In this document: positions 1 through 5,485 of the stretch, piece after piece
Position numbering within the stretch: position 1 is the first letter of the stretch
How the letters are laid out: every line of letters starts with the position of its first letter
DNA from: an uncultured Devosia sp.
Lineage (GTDB): Bacteria > Pseudomonadota > Alphaproteobacteria > Rhizobiales > Devosiaceae
Reading direction: 5' to 3'
Assembly (NCBI GenBank): GCA_934553185.1
Contig: CAKTFF010000154.1
Coordinates: forward strand, 1-5,870
Length of the DNA: 5,870 nt
The notes under the pieces: model-generated
The model's input: only the letters and a program-made list of their open reading frames with translations
Databases searched by the model: none
What the model was told of the DNA's origin: nothing
Program-made: the position numbers and the translations under genes

Positions 1-408
1 GAGGTCGGGATCGACCGGGTCGACACTTACCTGCCGTTGCGGCAGCTGCATGACAATCTGGCGCGGCGCTATACGCTGAGCCGGCTCGACAAGCGGACCG
101 GTGGGCCGGCGCGCTATGTGCATGTAGCGGAGACCGGGGGCGTGTTGGGTTTCATCACGCCGATGAGCCACAATTTTTGCGAGAGCTGCAACCGCGTTCG
201 GCTGACGGCTACTGGACAGCTGTTTTTGTGCCTGGGGCAGGACGATCAGGTCAATCTGCGCGACGCATTGCGCGCCGGTGGCGCGGCGGGGCTGGACCAA
301 GCACTCGACCATGCGATGACGATCAAACCCAAGGGGCACGACTTCGTGCTCGACCGCACGCGGAACGAACCGGCGGTGGTTCGGCATATGAGTGTGACCG
401 GCGGCTGA
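1..408 (+). CDS. moaA: GTP 3',8-cyclase MoaA, C-terminal part (5' end outside window)
   Basis: MoaA is a cytosolic radical-SAM enzyme that, with MoaC, turns GTP into cyclic pyranopterin monophosphate, the first step of molybdenum cofactor synthesis. Only the last 135 residues are present; the family is usually about 330-350 residues, so the N-terminal radical-SAM half with its CxxxCxxC motif lies to the left. The visible part holds the second 4Fe-4S cluster site, which binds the GTP substrate: Cys60, Cys63 and Cys77 of the fragment, spaced C-x2-C-x13-C in the typical setting SHNFCESCNRVRLT. Upstream is the family segment GGPARYV. The protein ends in Gly-Gly, and a C-terminal GG tail is needed for activity in characterised MoaA proteins. 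The frame is open from base 1 to TGA at 406-408. The next gene begins about 30 bp downstream on the same strand, so read-through is possible. Identification is firm. Confidence 0.96.
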   Translation, partial: EVGIDRVDTYLPLRQLHDNLARRYTLSRLDKRTGGPARYVHVAETGGVLGFITPMSHNFCESCNRVRLTATGQLFLCLGQDDQVNLRDALRAGGAAGLDQALDHAMTIKPKGHDFVLDRTRNEPAVVRHMSVTGG

Positions 409-425
409 GCCCGCTACAGTATGAC

Positions 426-432
426 GGAGGGG
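426..432 (+). promoter_or_regulatory. Ribosome binding site of the dienelactone hydrolase gene
   Basis: GGAGGGG lies 6 bases before ATG 439. It decides between two in-frame ATGs: the one at 421 sits upstream of this site and has no purine-rich motif of its own, so 439 is the likely start. Confidence 0.75.
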
Positions 433-438
433 ACATCC

Positions 439-1116
439 ATGGGCGAACGCATCAAGATTTCGGCGAGCGATGGCTTTGAATTGAATGCCTATCGCGCCGT
501 GCCAGATGGCATGGCGGTTCGGGGCGGCGTGGTGGTGATCCAGGAAGTCTGGGGCGTCAATCGCTGGGTCCGCAGCGTCGTCGACCGCTATGCAGCCCAT
601 GGCTATGTGGCCGTGGCGCCCGCCATGTTCGACCGCGTCGACTATGGCTATGAAAGCGAGAACTACGCGCCCGAACAGTTCAAGATCATTGGCGAGATGA
701 TGCAGAAATTCGATCAGGCGACAGCCTTGCTTGACGTTGCGGCCGCCGTGGGAACGGCCAAACAAGGCGGCAAGGTCGGCATAACCGGGTATTGCTTTGG
801 CGGCGCGATCAGCTGGCGGGCCGCCAACAAGGGCATGGGGCTGAGCGCCGCCTCGGGCTATTATGGCGGTGGCGTGCCCAACTATATCGACCTGGCACCC
901 ACCATTCCGCTTGAGATGCATTACGGCAATACCGACGACAGCATCCCGCTCGAGCAGGTCGAGCAGCTCAAGGCGCGCTATCCTCAGGTGGACATCTATA
1001 CTTATGATGCCGGCCACGGCTTCTGCAACAGCGACCGCCCGGCTTCGTTCAAGGAAGTGGCCTGCACCAAGGCGTCCGAGCGCACCCTCGCCTTCTTCCG
1101 CCAGCATCTTGCCTGA
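439..1116 (+). CDS. Dienelactone hydrolase family protein
   Basis: This is an alpha/beta hydrolase of the dienelactone hydrolase (carboxymethylenebutenolidase) family, 225 residues from ATG 439, close to the usual 230-240. With that start the catalytic parts are all visible: Glu36 in IQEVWGVN, the nucleophile Cys119 in GYCFGGA, Asp166 in YGNTDDSIP and His193 in AGHGF. The Cys-Asp-His triad with a Glu that holds the Cys is the hallmark of this family, and Glu36 matches the numbering of the classical Pseudomonas enzyme. No signal peptide is visible, so it should be cytosolic. The classical role is hydrolysis of dienelactone in chloroaromatic breakdown, but no other catabolic genes are nearby, and most chromosomal homologues have unknown substrates. 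I therefore assign the family only. The small gene downstream overlaps its stop codon, which suggests one transcript. An ATG at 421 would add six residues but fits the ribosome binding site worse. Confidence 0.93.
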   Translation: MGERIKISASDGFELNAYRAVPDGMAVRGGVVVIQEVWGVNRWVRSVVDRYAAHGYVAVAPAMFDRVDYGYESENYAPEQFKIIGEMMQKFDQATALLDVAAAVGTAKQGGKVGITGYCFGGAISWRAANKGMGLSAASGYYGGGVPNYIDLAPTIPLEMHYGNTDDSIPLEQVEQLKARYPQVDIYTYDAGHGFCNSDRPASFKEVACTKASERTLAFFRQHLA

Positions 1117-1525
1117 ACTCGAACGGCACTGGCGTTATCTCGAAGGGGAATGGGAGGCAGCCAAGGCTGCTCCCCTGTCGCAGCGCAAGGCCATGCTGGT
1201 GGCGCTGCTGATTGACGCCTTTGTTGACCGGTTGTTTGCGGCGCAGGCTGCACCAGGAGACGTTCTGGCGTTTCGGCAGGAGCACGCTTCGCGCTGCCCT
1301 GCCCTCGGTCTCGTGATGGATCTTGTGGCGCAGCGCGGGCCGAGGCTTGTGACAGAGGCAGTCACCATTGCCCTCGAAGACTACACTTCGCTTGCCGTGG
1401 GCGACTTCATGGTCAGCCTCTATAACAACCACAGCGTGCAGCAGCTGCGGCTCCTGCTGCCGGATGGTGGACGGCTCGACATGCACCAGGTGCTCGCCGA
1501 GGCGATGGAGGCTGTTCGGCCTTAG
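1109..1525 (+). CDS. Small uncharacterised protein, translationally coupled to the hydrolase
   Basis: A 138-residue protein of no function I recognise. The chosen start is TTG 1109, whose gene overlaps the hydrolase stop (TGA 1114-1116) by 8 bp. No Shine-Dalgarno motif precedes it, which fits translation by coupling to the upstream gene. An ATG at 1193 would remove the first 28 residues, which look like real amphipathic protein (LERHWRYLEGEWEAAK), so I prefer the TTG. The frame stays open further upstream inside the hydrolase, but that stretch reads as arginine- and serine-rich shadow sequence. The protein looks mostly helical and soluble, with no signal peptide or membrane segment. The best-defined segment is near the C terminus, about residues 98-125: YNNHSVQQLRLLLPDG followed by RLDMHQVL, probably a beta-hairpin and helix. 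The gene ends 4 bp from the convergent Lrp-family gene. It is probably a conserved alphaproteobacterial hypothetical, but that is inference. Confidence 0.7.
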   Translation: MPELERHWRYLEGEWEAAKAAPLSQRKAMLVALLIDAFVDRLFAAQAAPGDVLAFRQEHASRCPALGLVMDLVAQRGPRLVTEAVTIALEDYTSLAVGDFMVSLYNNHSVQQLRLLLPDGGRLDMHQVLAEAMEAVRP

Positions 1526-1529
1526 GGCG

Positions 1530-2015
1530 CTACTTGTCGTCGTCGGTGATGATGGCGAAGTCGAGTGGCAGGGCCGTGGTGTACTTGATCTGGCCCATGG
1601 CAAAGGCGGAGCTGACATCGGTGAGGTTGATCTTGCCGATGAGCTTTTTGTAGAAGGCGTCATAGGCGTGGATGTCGGGAACGACCACACGCATCAGGTA
1701 ATCGACGTCGCCGCTCATGCGGTAGAATTCCACCACTTCGGGGAATTCGTCGATGACGCCTGAGAACTTGCGCATCCAGGCTTCGTTGTGCTCGTTGGTT
1801 TTGACCGAGACGAAGACTGTGACGCCGACATTGACCTTGGCCGGATCGAGCACGGCGACGCGGCGCTGGATGACGCCGTCTTCTTCCATCTTCTGGATGC
1901 GGCGCCAGCATGGGGTGGTGGACAGCCCGACCTTGCGACCGATTTCAGCCACGGGCATGGTGGCGTCTTTTTGCAGCAGGGTGAGGATCTTCCGATCGAT
2001 CTTATCCAAAGCCAT
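1530..2015 (-). CDS. Lrp/AsnC-family transcriptional regulator, DecR/YbaO-like
   Basis: A 161-residue, full-length Lrp/AsnC ('feast/famine') regulator. Residues 4-50 form the N-terminal winged helix-turn-helix, with the recognition helix around GLSTTPCWRRIQKMEEDGV. Residues 65-150 form the ligand-binding RAM domain, including SGDVDYLMRV (101-110) and the closing SSAFAMGQIKYTTALPL (135-151). The TTPCW segment, the DYLMRV strand and the QIKYTT ending are, from memory, close to E. coli DecR (YbaO), which responds to cysteine and activates a cysteine detoxification operon. That detoxification operon is not in this window, so the ligand and targets here are unknown. Proteins of this family usually act as dimers or octamers and often control their own gene. 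The start ATG at 2013-2015 is preceded by GCGGGGA, a modest ribosome binding site. The upstream gap holds a clear inverted repeat. The gene is convergent with the small gene ending at 1525. Confidence 0.95.
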   Translation of the reverse strand: MALDKIDRKILTLLQKDATMPVAEIGRKVGLSTTPCWRRIQKMEEDGVIQRRVAVLDPAKVNVGVTVFVSVKTNEHNEAWMRKFSGVIDEFPEVVEFYRMSGDVDYLMRVVVPDIHAYDAFYKKLIGKINLTDVSSAFAMGQIKYTTALPLDFAIITDDDK

Positions 2016-2070
2016 GCTGTCCCCGCAAAATCAGATTTCCAAAACGGCGGCTAAAAGGAGCCGAAATCGG

Positions 2071-2078
2071 ATGGTTAA
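2071..2078 (-). promoter_or_regulatory. Possible CtrA-type half site, TTAACCAT
   Basis: The minus strand reads TTAACCAT, 56-63 bases before the Lrp-family start codon. This 8-mer matches one of the two CtrA motifs described in Caulobacter. The longer motif, TTAA-N7-TTAA, is not present. A single 8-mer arises by chance fairly often, so this is only a candidate. Confidence 0.2.
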
Positions 2079-2096
2079 CTGCCACGTCCACCAGCG

Positions 2097-2117
2097 TTAC
2101 GCAATAATCTTGCGTGA
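2097..2117. promoter_or_regulatory. Inverted repeat, candidate operator of the Lrp-family gene
   Basis: A perfect 6-bp inverted repeat, ACGCAA (2099-2104) and TTGCGT (2110-2115), is separated by TAATC. It extends to 8-bp arms with one mismatch if TT and GA on the outside are counted. It lies about 84-100 bases upstream of the Lrp-family start codon and 22 bases beyond the stop codon of the nuclease gene. No T-run follows it on either strand, so it does not look like an intrinsic terminator. Its size (about 17-21 bp), AT-rich centre and place upstream of an Lrp-type gene fit an autoregulatory Lrp/AsnC operator. The binding protein is inferred, not shown. The rest of the 123-bp gap (2016-2138) has a small dyad, CGGCT/AGCCG at 2048-2063, and no promoter I can call with confidence. 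Confidence 0.45.
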
Positions 2118-2138
2118 GAGGAACTGAGAGCGCTGTCT

Positions 2139-2642
2139 TTACCAGATGTTAAGGAGGGGCAGGTTCCAGCCCGTTCGCGCGCGGGGGTGATCGTCGCGCC
2201 AGTCACGCGGGCGTTCGAAGCCGCCGCGCCAGATGCCGAGCCGAGCTTGACGAGCCCTCGCTTCCTCCTGTCCATAGCGGCCTGCCGACAAAGCGAGACC
2301 TTCGGCCACCATGGTCGCCGCCAAGTCGACACCCCCGACGGTGCAGACCGACAAGAGGCGGTCGAACTGATCGATGTCCTCCGGACGGCAATCGACCTCG
2401 CCCGAGGCGAGAAGCGCCGCCATGTGGTCGCGCGCCCTGCGGCCACAGGGCCAAGGCTGGCTTTGCTCATCGGTGCACATCTGGGCCAGTTCGGGGGCAT
2501 CAATGCCCAGCAGCCTTACACGCTGGTCATTGAGGCGGAAGCTGTCGCCATCGCTGGCACGAGCCGGGCCCGAAACAGGATCGGGCGGCGGGTCGAGTAC
2601 CGCAGCGGCAATGGCGACTGCCGTGAGGATGAGGAGGGCCAA
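2139..2642 (-). CDS. Thermonuclease-family protein (SNase-like fold), membrane-anchored or secreted
   Basis: A staphylococcal-nuclease-fold protein, at least 167 residues long. Numbered from TTG 2642, residues 1-16 are a hydrophobic stretch that should act as a signal peptide or membrane anchor, followed by a Pro-rich linker (DPPPDP). The nuclease domain starts at ASDGDSF (29-35) and continues with VRLLGIDAPEL (42-52). Arg43, Asp48 and Glu51 match the Arg35/Asp40/Glu43 calcium and catalytic group of the classical enzyme, and Arg95 in DQFDRLL matches Arg87. The C-terminal LGIWRGGFERPRDWR (135-149) is typical of proteobacterial members. Four cysteines (56, 66, 85, 100) could form disulfides outside the cytoplasm. 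All catalytic residues are kept, so an active DNA/RNA nuclease is likely, but the role is unknown. The start is uncertain: no ATG, GTG or other TTG exists between 2642 and the in-frame stop at 2715-2717, and the TTG lacks a ribosome binding site. It is transcribed away from the histidine kinase. Confidence 0.88.
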   Translation of the reverse strand: MALLILTAVAIAAAVLDPPPDPVSGPARASDGDSFRLNDQRVRLLGIDAPELAQMCTDEQSQPWPCGRRARDHMAALLASGEVDCRPEDIDQFDRLLSVCTVGGVDLAATMVAEGLALSAGRYGQEEARARQARLGIWRGGFERPRDWRDDHPRARTGWNLPLLNIW

Positions 2643-2794
2643 TAACGTACCGCGCCGGCCACGAAACAGCTGTGGGAGAATGGATCGTCGACGCAGGGTT
2701 TCACCGCCCGTTAACTACGCGCTCGCTAGTGTTGGATCGTAGCGTAGCGAATGCGTTTTTTGTTCGCATCATTTAGTAACGAGTACCGAGTTCC
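2643..2794. other. Divergent intergenic region between nuclease and histidine kinase genes
   Basis: These 152 bases must hold the promoters of two genes transcribed in opposite directions. I see several short overlapping dyads: CTACGC (2715-2720) with GCGTAG (2742-2747), and GCGAA (2747-2751) with TTCGC (2763-2767) around a T6 run. ATGCG (2751-2755) could instead pair with CGCAT (2765-2769). No clear -35/-10 pair stands out on either strand. Part of the left side (2643-2714) is open in the nuclease frame and may belong to that gene. Confidence 0.4.
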
Positions 2795-4321
2795 ATGACG
2801 TCGCAGCCGGCTGTCATCGATGACGTCCGCTCCCAGATGGGGCGTGACGGCAAGCGCACGGCACAAAAGACCGTGCTCGACGCGCGCCAGCGCCTCACCT
2901 CGAGTTCGGGCACGCGTGCTGATTTCGATTTTGAACTCATGCATGGCTATGCGCAAACGCGGCTGAACTCAGCTCTGCCGATGGCTGCCATCGTGTGCAT
3001 CCTGGCGGTGGTTGCGACCTTCTGGGTGCCGGCTGTGTTCACCTCGTTGTGGGCTGGCCTCGTGATCCTGAGCCTACTGATCGTCGCGCTGGCGGCGCGG
3101 CGCTTCAAGGCCAGCGAGCCATCGCGGTTCAATGCGACGCAGTGGCGGGCCAACTTCGTTGTCGCCGAAACCATCCATGGCCTGGCCTGGTCCACTCTGG
3201 CGCTGTTTATCCTCATCGCGCAATCGGAAACGCTGACGCCGGTGATGTTCGCCATGGTGCTGGTGAGCGTGGCCGCCAACTCGGTGTTCACCAGCACCCT
3301 CCCCCTGGCGACGCTGACGAGCACGCTGCCGGTGACGGTGACCGTTTCGGTGAACCTGCTGATGCTGGGCGGAACCCTCAACTATACGCTGGCGGCTGTC
3401 GCGATCTGTGGCGAGATCTTCTTTGTGTATCTGGCGCGTCAGATGCATCGGAGCGAGTTGGAGACCGTGACGCACCAGTCCGAAAAGGACGCGCTGATCG
3501 GCGAGCTCGAAGAAGCGCGGCAGATGTCGGACGAAGCCCGGCGCCATGCCGAGCAAGCCAATATTGCCAAGTCGCAGTTCCTGGCCACGATGAGCCACGA
3601 ATTGCGCACGCCGCTCAACGCCATCATTGGCTTTTCGGAAGTGCTGAAGTCGGAATTGCTAGGGTCCCACCAGGTGCCGCAGTACAAGGAATATGCCGGC
3701 GACATCCATGCCAGCGGGCAGCACCTACTCAACCTGATCAACGAACTGCTCGATCTCAGCCGCATCGAAGCGGGCAAGTATGAGCTCAACGAGGAAGTGG
3801 TGTCGCTGGTCGACATCGCCGAGGATTGCCGGCGCATGATGGAGCTGCGCGCCAAATCCAAGAGCATCGAGCTGGCCTACAGCGTGGGCGATAACCTGCC
3901 CAAGCTCTGGGGTGACGAGCGGGCGATCCGGCAGGTGGTGCTGAACCTCCTCAGCAACGCCATCAAGTTCACGCCGCAGAATGGCAAGGTGACGCTGGTG
4001 GTGACGCGCAGCGGCGATGGCGGTCAGCTCGTGTCGGTCAAGGACAATGGCCCGGGCATTCCCGAGGACGAAATCGAGACTGTGCTGTCATCGTTCGGCC
4101 AGGGATCGCTGGCGCAAAAGACGGCCGAACAGGGCGCCGGTCTCGGTCTGCCCATCGTGCAGAAGATCATGGAACTGCATCAGGGACGGTTCGACCTGTT
4201 CAGCAAGCTGCGCTTCGGCACCGAAGTGATCGCGACTTTCCCCCGTGCGCGCGTCATGGACGCGCTGGCTCCGGTGGTGGAAAAGCGCAACCGGCTGGAG
4301 ATCTATTCGCAGGCAGGTTGA
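2795..4321 (+). CDS. Membrane sensor histidine kinase, PleC/DivJ/PdhS-like catalytic core
   Basis: A 508-residue sensor kinase that should autophosphorylate on histidine and pass phosphate to a response regulator. Residues 1-60 are a polar cytoplasmic tail. About six membrane helices follow, roughly 62-80, 83-101, 122-142, 148-168, 173-193 and 198-215, with short loops and no large periplasmic sensor domain. Residues 218-260 are a charged helical linker, likely coiled coil. The H box is FLATMSHELRTPLNAIIGFSE with His268; Glu269 and Thr272 form the ExxT pattern linked to phosphatase activity. The ATPase domain has the N box (Asn384, Asn388 in NLLSNAIKF), the G1 box DNGPGI (417-422), the F box (Phe434 in SSFGQGS) and the G2 box GAGLGLPIV (447-455). 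There is no receiver domain. H-box, SRIEAGK and FGQ wording resemble the alphaproteobacterial PleC/DivJ/PdhS group that acts on DivK, but no PAS domain is seen. No response regulator gene lies nearby, so it is an orphan kinase here. ATG 2795 has no strong ribosome binding site. Confidence 0.93.
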   Translation: MTSQPAVIDDVRSQMGRDGKRTAQKTVLDARQRLTSSSGTRADFDFELMHGYAQTRLNSALPMAAIVCILAVVATFWVPAVFTSLWAGLVILSLLIVALAARRFKASEPSRFNATQWRANFVVAETIHGLAWSTLALFILIAQSETLTPVMFAMVLVSVAANSVFTSTLPLATLTSTLPVTVTVSVNLLMLGGTLNYTLAAVAICGEIFFVYLARQMHRSELETVTHQSEKDALIGELEEARQMSDEARRHAEQANIAKSQFLATMSHELRTPLNAIIGFSEVLKSELLGSHQVPQYKEYAGDIHASGQHLLNLINELLDLSRIEAGKYELNEEVVSLVDIAEDCRRMMELRAKSKSIELAYSVGDNLPKLWGDERAIRQVVLNLLSNAIKFTPQNGKVTLVVTRSGDGGQLVSVKDNGPGIPEDEIETVLSSFGQGSLAQKTAEQGAGLGLPIVQKIMELHQGRFDLFSKLRFGTEVIATFPRARVMDALAPVVEKRNRLEIYSQAG

Positions 4322-4346
4322 GGTTTGGGTGGGGGGATTGGGGCAC

Positions 4347-4379
4347 GACCTCGTGGTTCGACAGGCTCACCATGAGGTC
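4347..4379. repeat. Intergenic palindrome, likely copy of a dispersed repeat
   Basis: Two 11-base arms, GACCTCGTGGT (4347-4357) and ACCATGAGGTC (4369-4379), pair along their whole length with a single G/T position and enclose an 11-base loop, TCGACAGGCTC. It lies between the convergent kinase and cobT genes, 25 bases after one stop and 22 before the other. The wording (a GTGGTTCGACAGGCTCACCATGAGG core) resembles short palindromes I recall being scattered between genes in Hyphomicrobiales and sphingomonads. No T-run follows on either strand, so it is not a textbook terminator, though an RNA hairpin here could still limit read-through between convergent genes. Just before it is a G-rich stretch (4322-4343). 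Confidence 0.6.
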
Positions 4380-4403
4380 TACTTCGCTTTGTAGGGTCTA
4401 CTT
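4376..4403 (+). repeat. Short direct repeat GGTCTACTT
   Basis: GGTCTACTT occurs at 4376-4384 and again at 4395-4403, 19 bases apart. The first copy overlaps the right arm of the palindrome and the second reaches the cobT stop codon. It may be a remnant of slippage or of the palindrome's insertion; nothing more can be said. Confidence 0.4.
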
Positions 4404-5421
4404 AGATTTTCCCGTCCACAGCAGCGCTTTCGAAGGTCGCCATGTTGGTGTGCAGGTGAAGCGCGGTCTTGGCGAGGACGGCGGCCAGAGCCGCGCCGGT
4501 GCCTTCGCCCAGGCGCATGCCGAGATCGAGAAGCCCTTTTTGGCCCATGGCGTCGAGTGCCTTGCGGTGGGCGCTCTCGGCTGAGACATGGGCGAACAGG
4601 CAATGCTCGATGCTGGCGGGATTGACGGCGTAGGCAATGGCGGCAGCGCTGGTGGCGACGAAACCGTCGATGATGACGGGCACCTTTTGGTGGCGGGCGG
4701 CGATGATGGCGCCCAGCATGGCAGCGATTTCCCGGCCGCCGAGACGCGCGAGCACGGCAAGCGGGTGATCGAGCGCACCGGCATGGTGGCGGAGGGCGCG
4801 ATCGACCGCATCGGCTTTGCGCGCCAGGCCCTCATCGTCCATGCCGGTGCCGCGGCCGACCCAGTCGGCGCCGGTTCCACCATAAAGCGCGGCATAGAGG
4901 GCTGCGGCGATCGTGGTGTTGCCAATGCCCATTTCGCCGATGCAGATGAGGTCCGGCTTGCCGGCAATGGCTTCCATTCCATACGCGATGGTGGCGGCGC
5001 ACATCTTGTCGTCAAGCGCGGGCTCAAGGGTGATGTCGCCGGTGGGCAGATCGAGCGCGAGTTCAAAGACACGCAGGTTGAGTTCATGAAGGGCGCAGAT
5101 CTGGGAGATCGCCGCGCCCCCATTGGTGAAGTTGGCGACCATCTGCGCGGTCACCTCCCTTGGATAGGCCGATACGCCCTGATCGGTGACGCCATGATTG
5201 GCGGCAAAGATCGTCACCATGGGATTGTCGAGCCGGGGAACCGCCCTGCCCTGCCAGCGGGCCAGGAATTCGACGAGGGTTTCCAGCGCGCCCAGGGAAC
5301 CGGCGGGCTTGGTCAGTTGCCTGTCGCGGGTGCGAACGGCCTGCACCGCAGCGTCGTCGCCGTCTGGCGGCAGCGTCAGGAGTTCGATGACGTCGCTATA
5401 GGCAGGGCTGAGCGTAGGCAT
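4402..5421 (-). CDS. cobT: Nicotinate-nucleotide--dimethylbenzimidazole phosphoribosyltransferase CobT
   Basis: CobT (called CobU in the Pseudomonas denitrificans naming) transfers phosphoribose from nicotinate mononucleotide to 5,6-dimethylbenzimidazole, giving alpha-ribazole 5'-phosphate, the lower-ligand precursor of cobalamin. It is a cytosolic enzyme. The 339-residue length matches the family (about 340-360). Hallmarks in order are LTKPAGSLGALE (36-47), FAANHGVTDQGVSAYP (72-87), FTNGGAAI (98-105), CIGEMGIGNTT (160-170) with Glu163, VGRGTG (188-193), DGFVATSAAA (252-261) and GMRLGEGTGAA (301-311). Glu306 corresponds to the catalytic Glu317 of Salmonella CobT, and Glu163 to Glu174. The start ATG 5419-5421 gives the family-like N terminus; the frame stays open upstream into cobS, but that sequence is Arg/Ser-rich and not protein-like. 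No good ribosome binding site is visible. It is divergent from cobS, which acts in the same pathway. Confidence 0.96.
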   Translation of the reverse strand: MPTLSPAYSDVIELLTLPPDGDDAAVQAVRTRDRQLTKPAGSLGALETLVEFLARWQGRAVPRLDNPMVTIFAANHGVTDQGVSAYPREVTAQMVANFTNGGAAISQICALHELNLRVFELALDLPTGDITLEPALDDKMCAATIAYGMEAIAGKPDLICIGEMGIGNTTIAAALYAALYGGTGADWVGRGTGMDDEGLARKADAVDRALRHHAGALDHPLAVLARLGGREIAAMLGAIIAARHQKVPVIIDGFVATSAAAIAYAVNPASIEHCLFAHVSAESAHRKALDAMGQKGLLDLGMRLGEGTGAALAAVLAKTALHLHTNMATFESAAVDGKI

Positions 5422-5485
5422 GGCAAAAACACGGTGGTTCGGGGTAGGACAGGCGCCTTGTTGCCGATCAGGGAGCGAAAAGCAA
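5422..5485. promoter_or_regulatory. Divergent cobT/cobS promoter gap, no riboswitch
   Basis: Only about 64 bases separate the two start codons, so both promoters must lie here or overlap the coding ends. The space is too small for a cobalamin riboswitch (roughly 200 nt). GGGAG at 5471-5475, 10 bases before TTG 5486, is the likely ribosome binding site for cobS. Confidence 0.5.

Noticed and set aside
421..438. ATG 421 as the hydrolase start
   Set aside because: A strong ribosome binding site lies between it and ATG 439, and the 439 start places the conserved Glu at the family position 36.
863..1108. An earlier start for the small gene inside the hydrolase gene
   Set aside because: The added sequence is low-quality Arg/Ser-rich shadow, and would overlap the hydrolase by about 250 bp.
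1049..1690. A 213-codon minus-strand frame across the small gene and the Lrp gene 3' end
   Set aside because: It runs opposite or out of frame with two supported genes and has Ser/Pro/Arg-rich composition typical of shadows in GC-rich DNA.
2187..2645. A plus-strand frame opposite the nuclease gene
   Set aside because: The minus-strand nuclease has all catalytic motifs; this frame is its complement and shows no motif.
4322..4343. G-rich run (GGG, GGGGGG, GGGG) as a G-quadruplex
   Set aside because: There are not four separate tracts of three or more G; only a weak two-layer form is possible.
4347..4379. Palindrome as a standard intrinsic terminator
   Set aside because: No T-run follows the stem on either strand.
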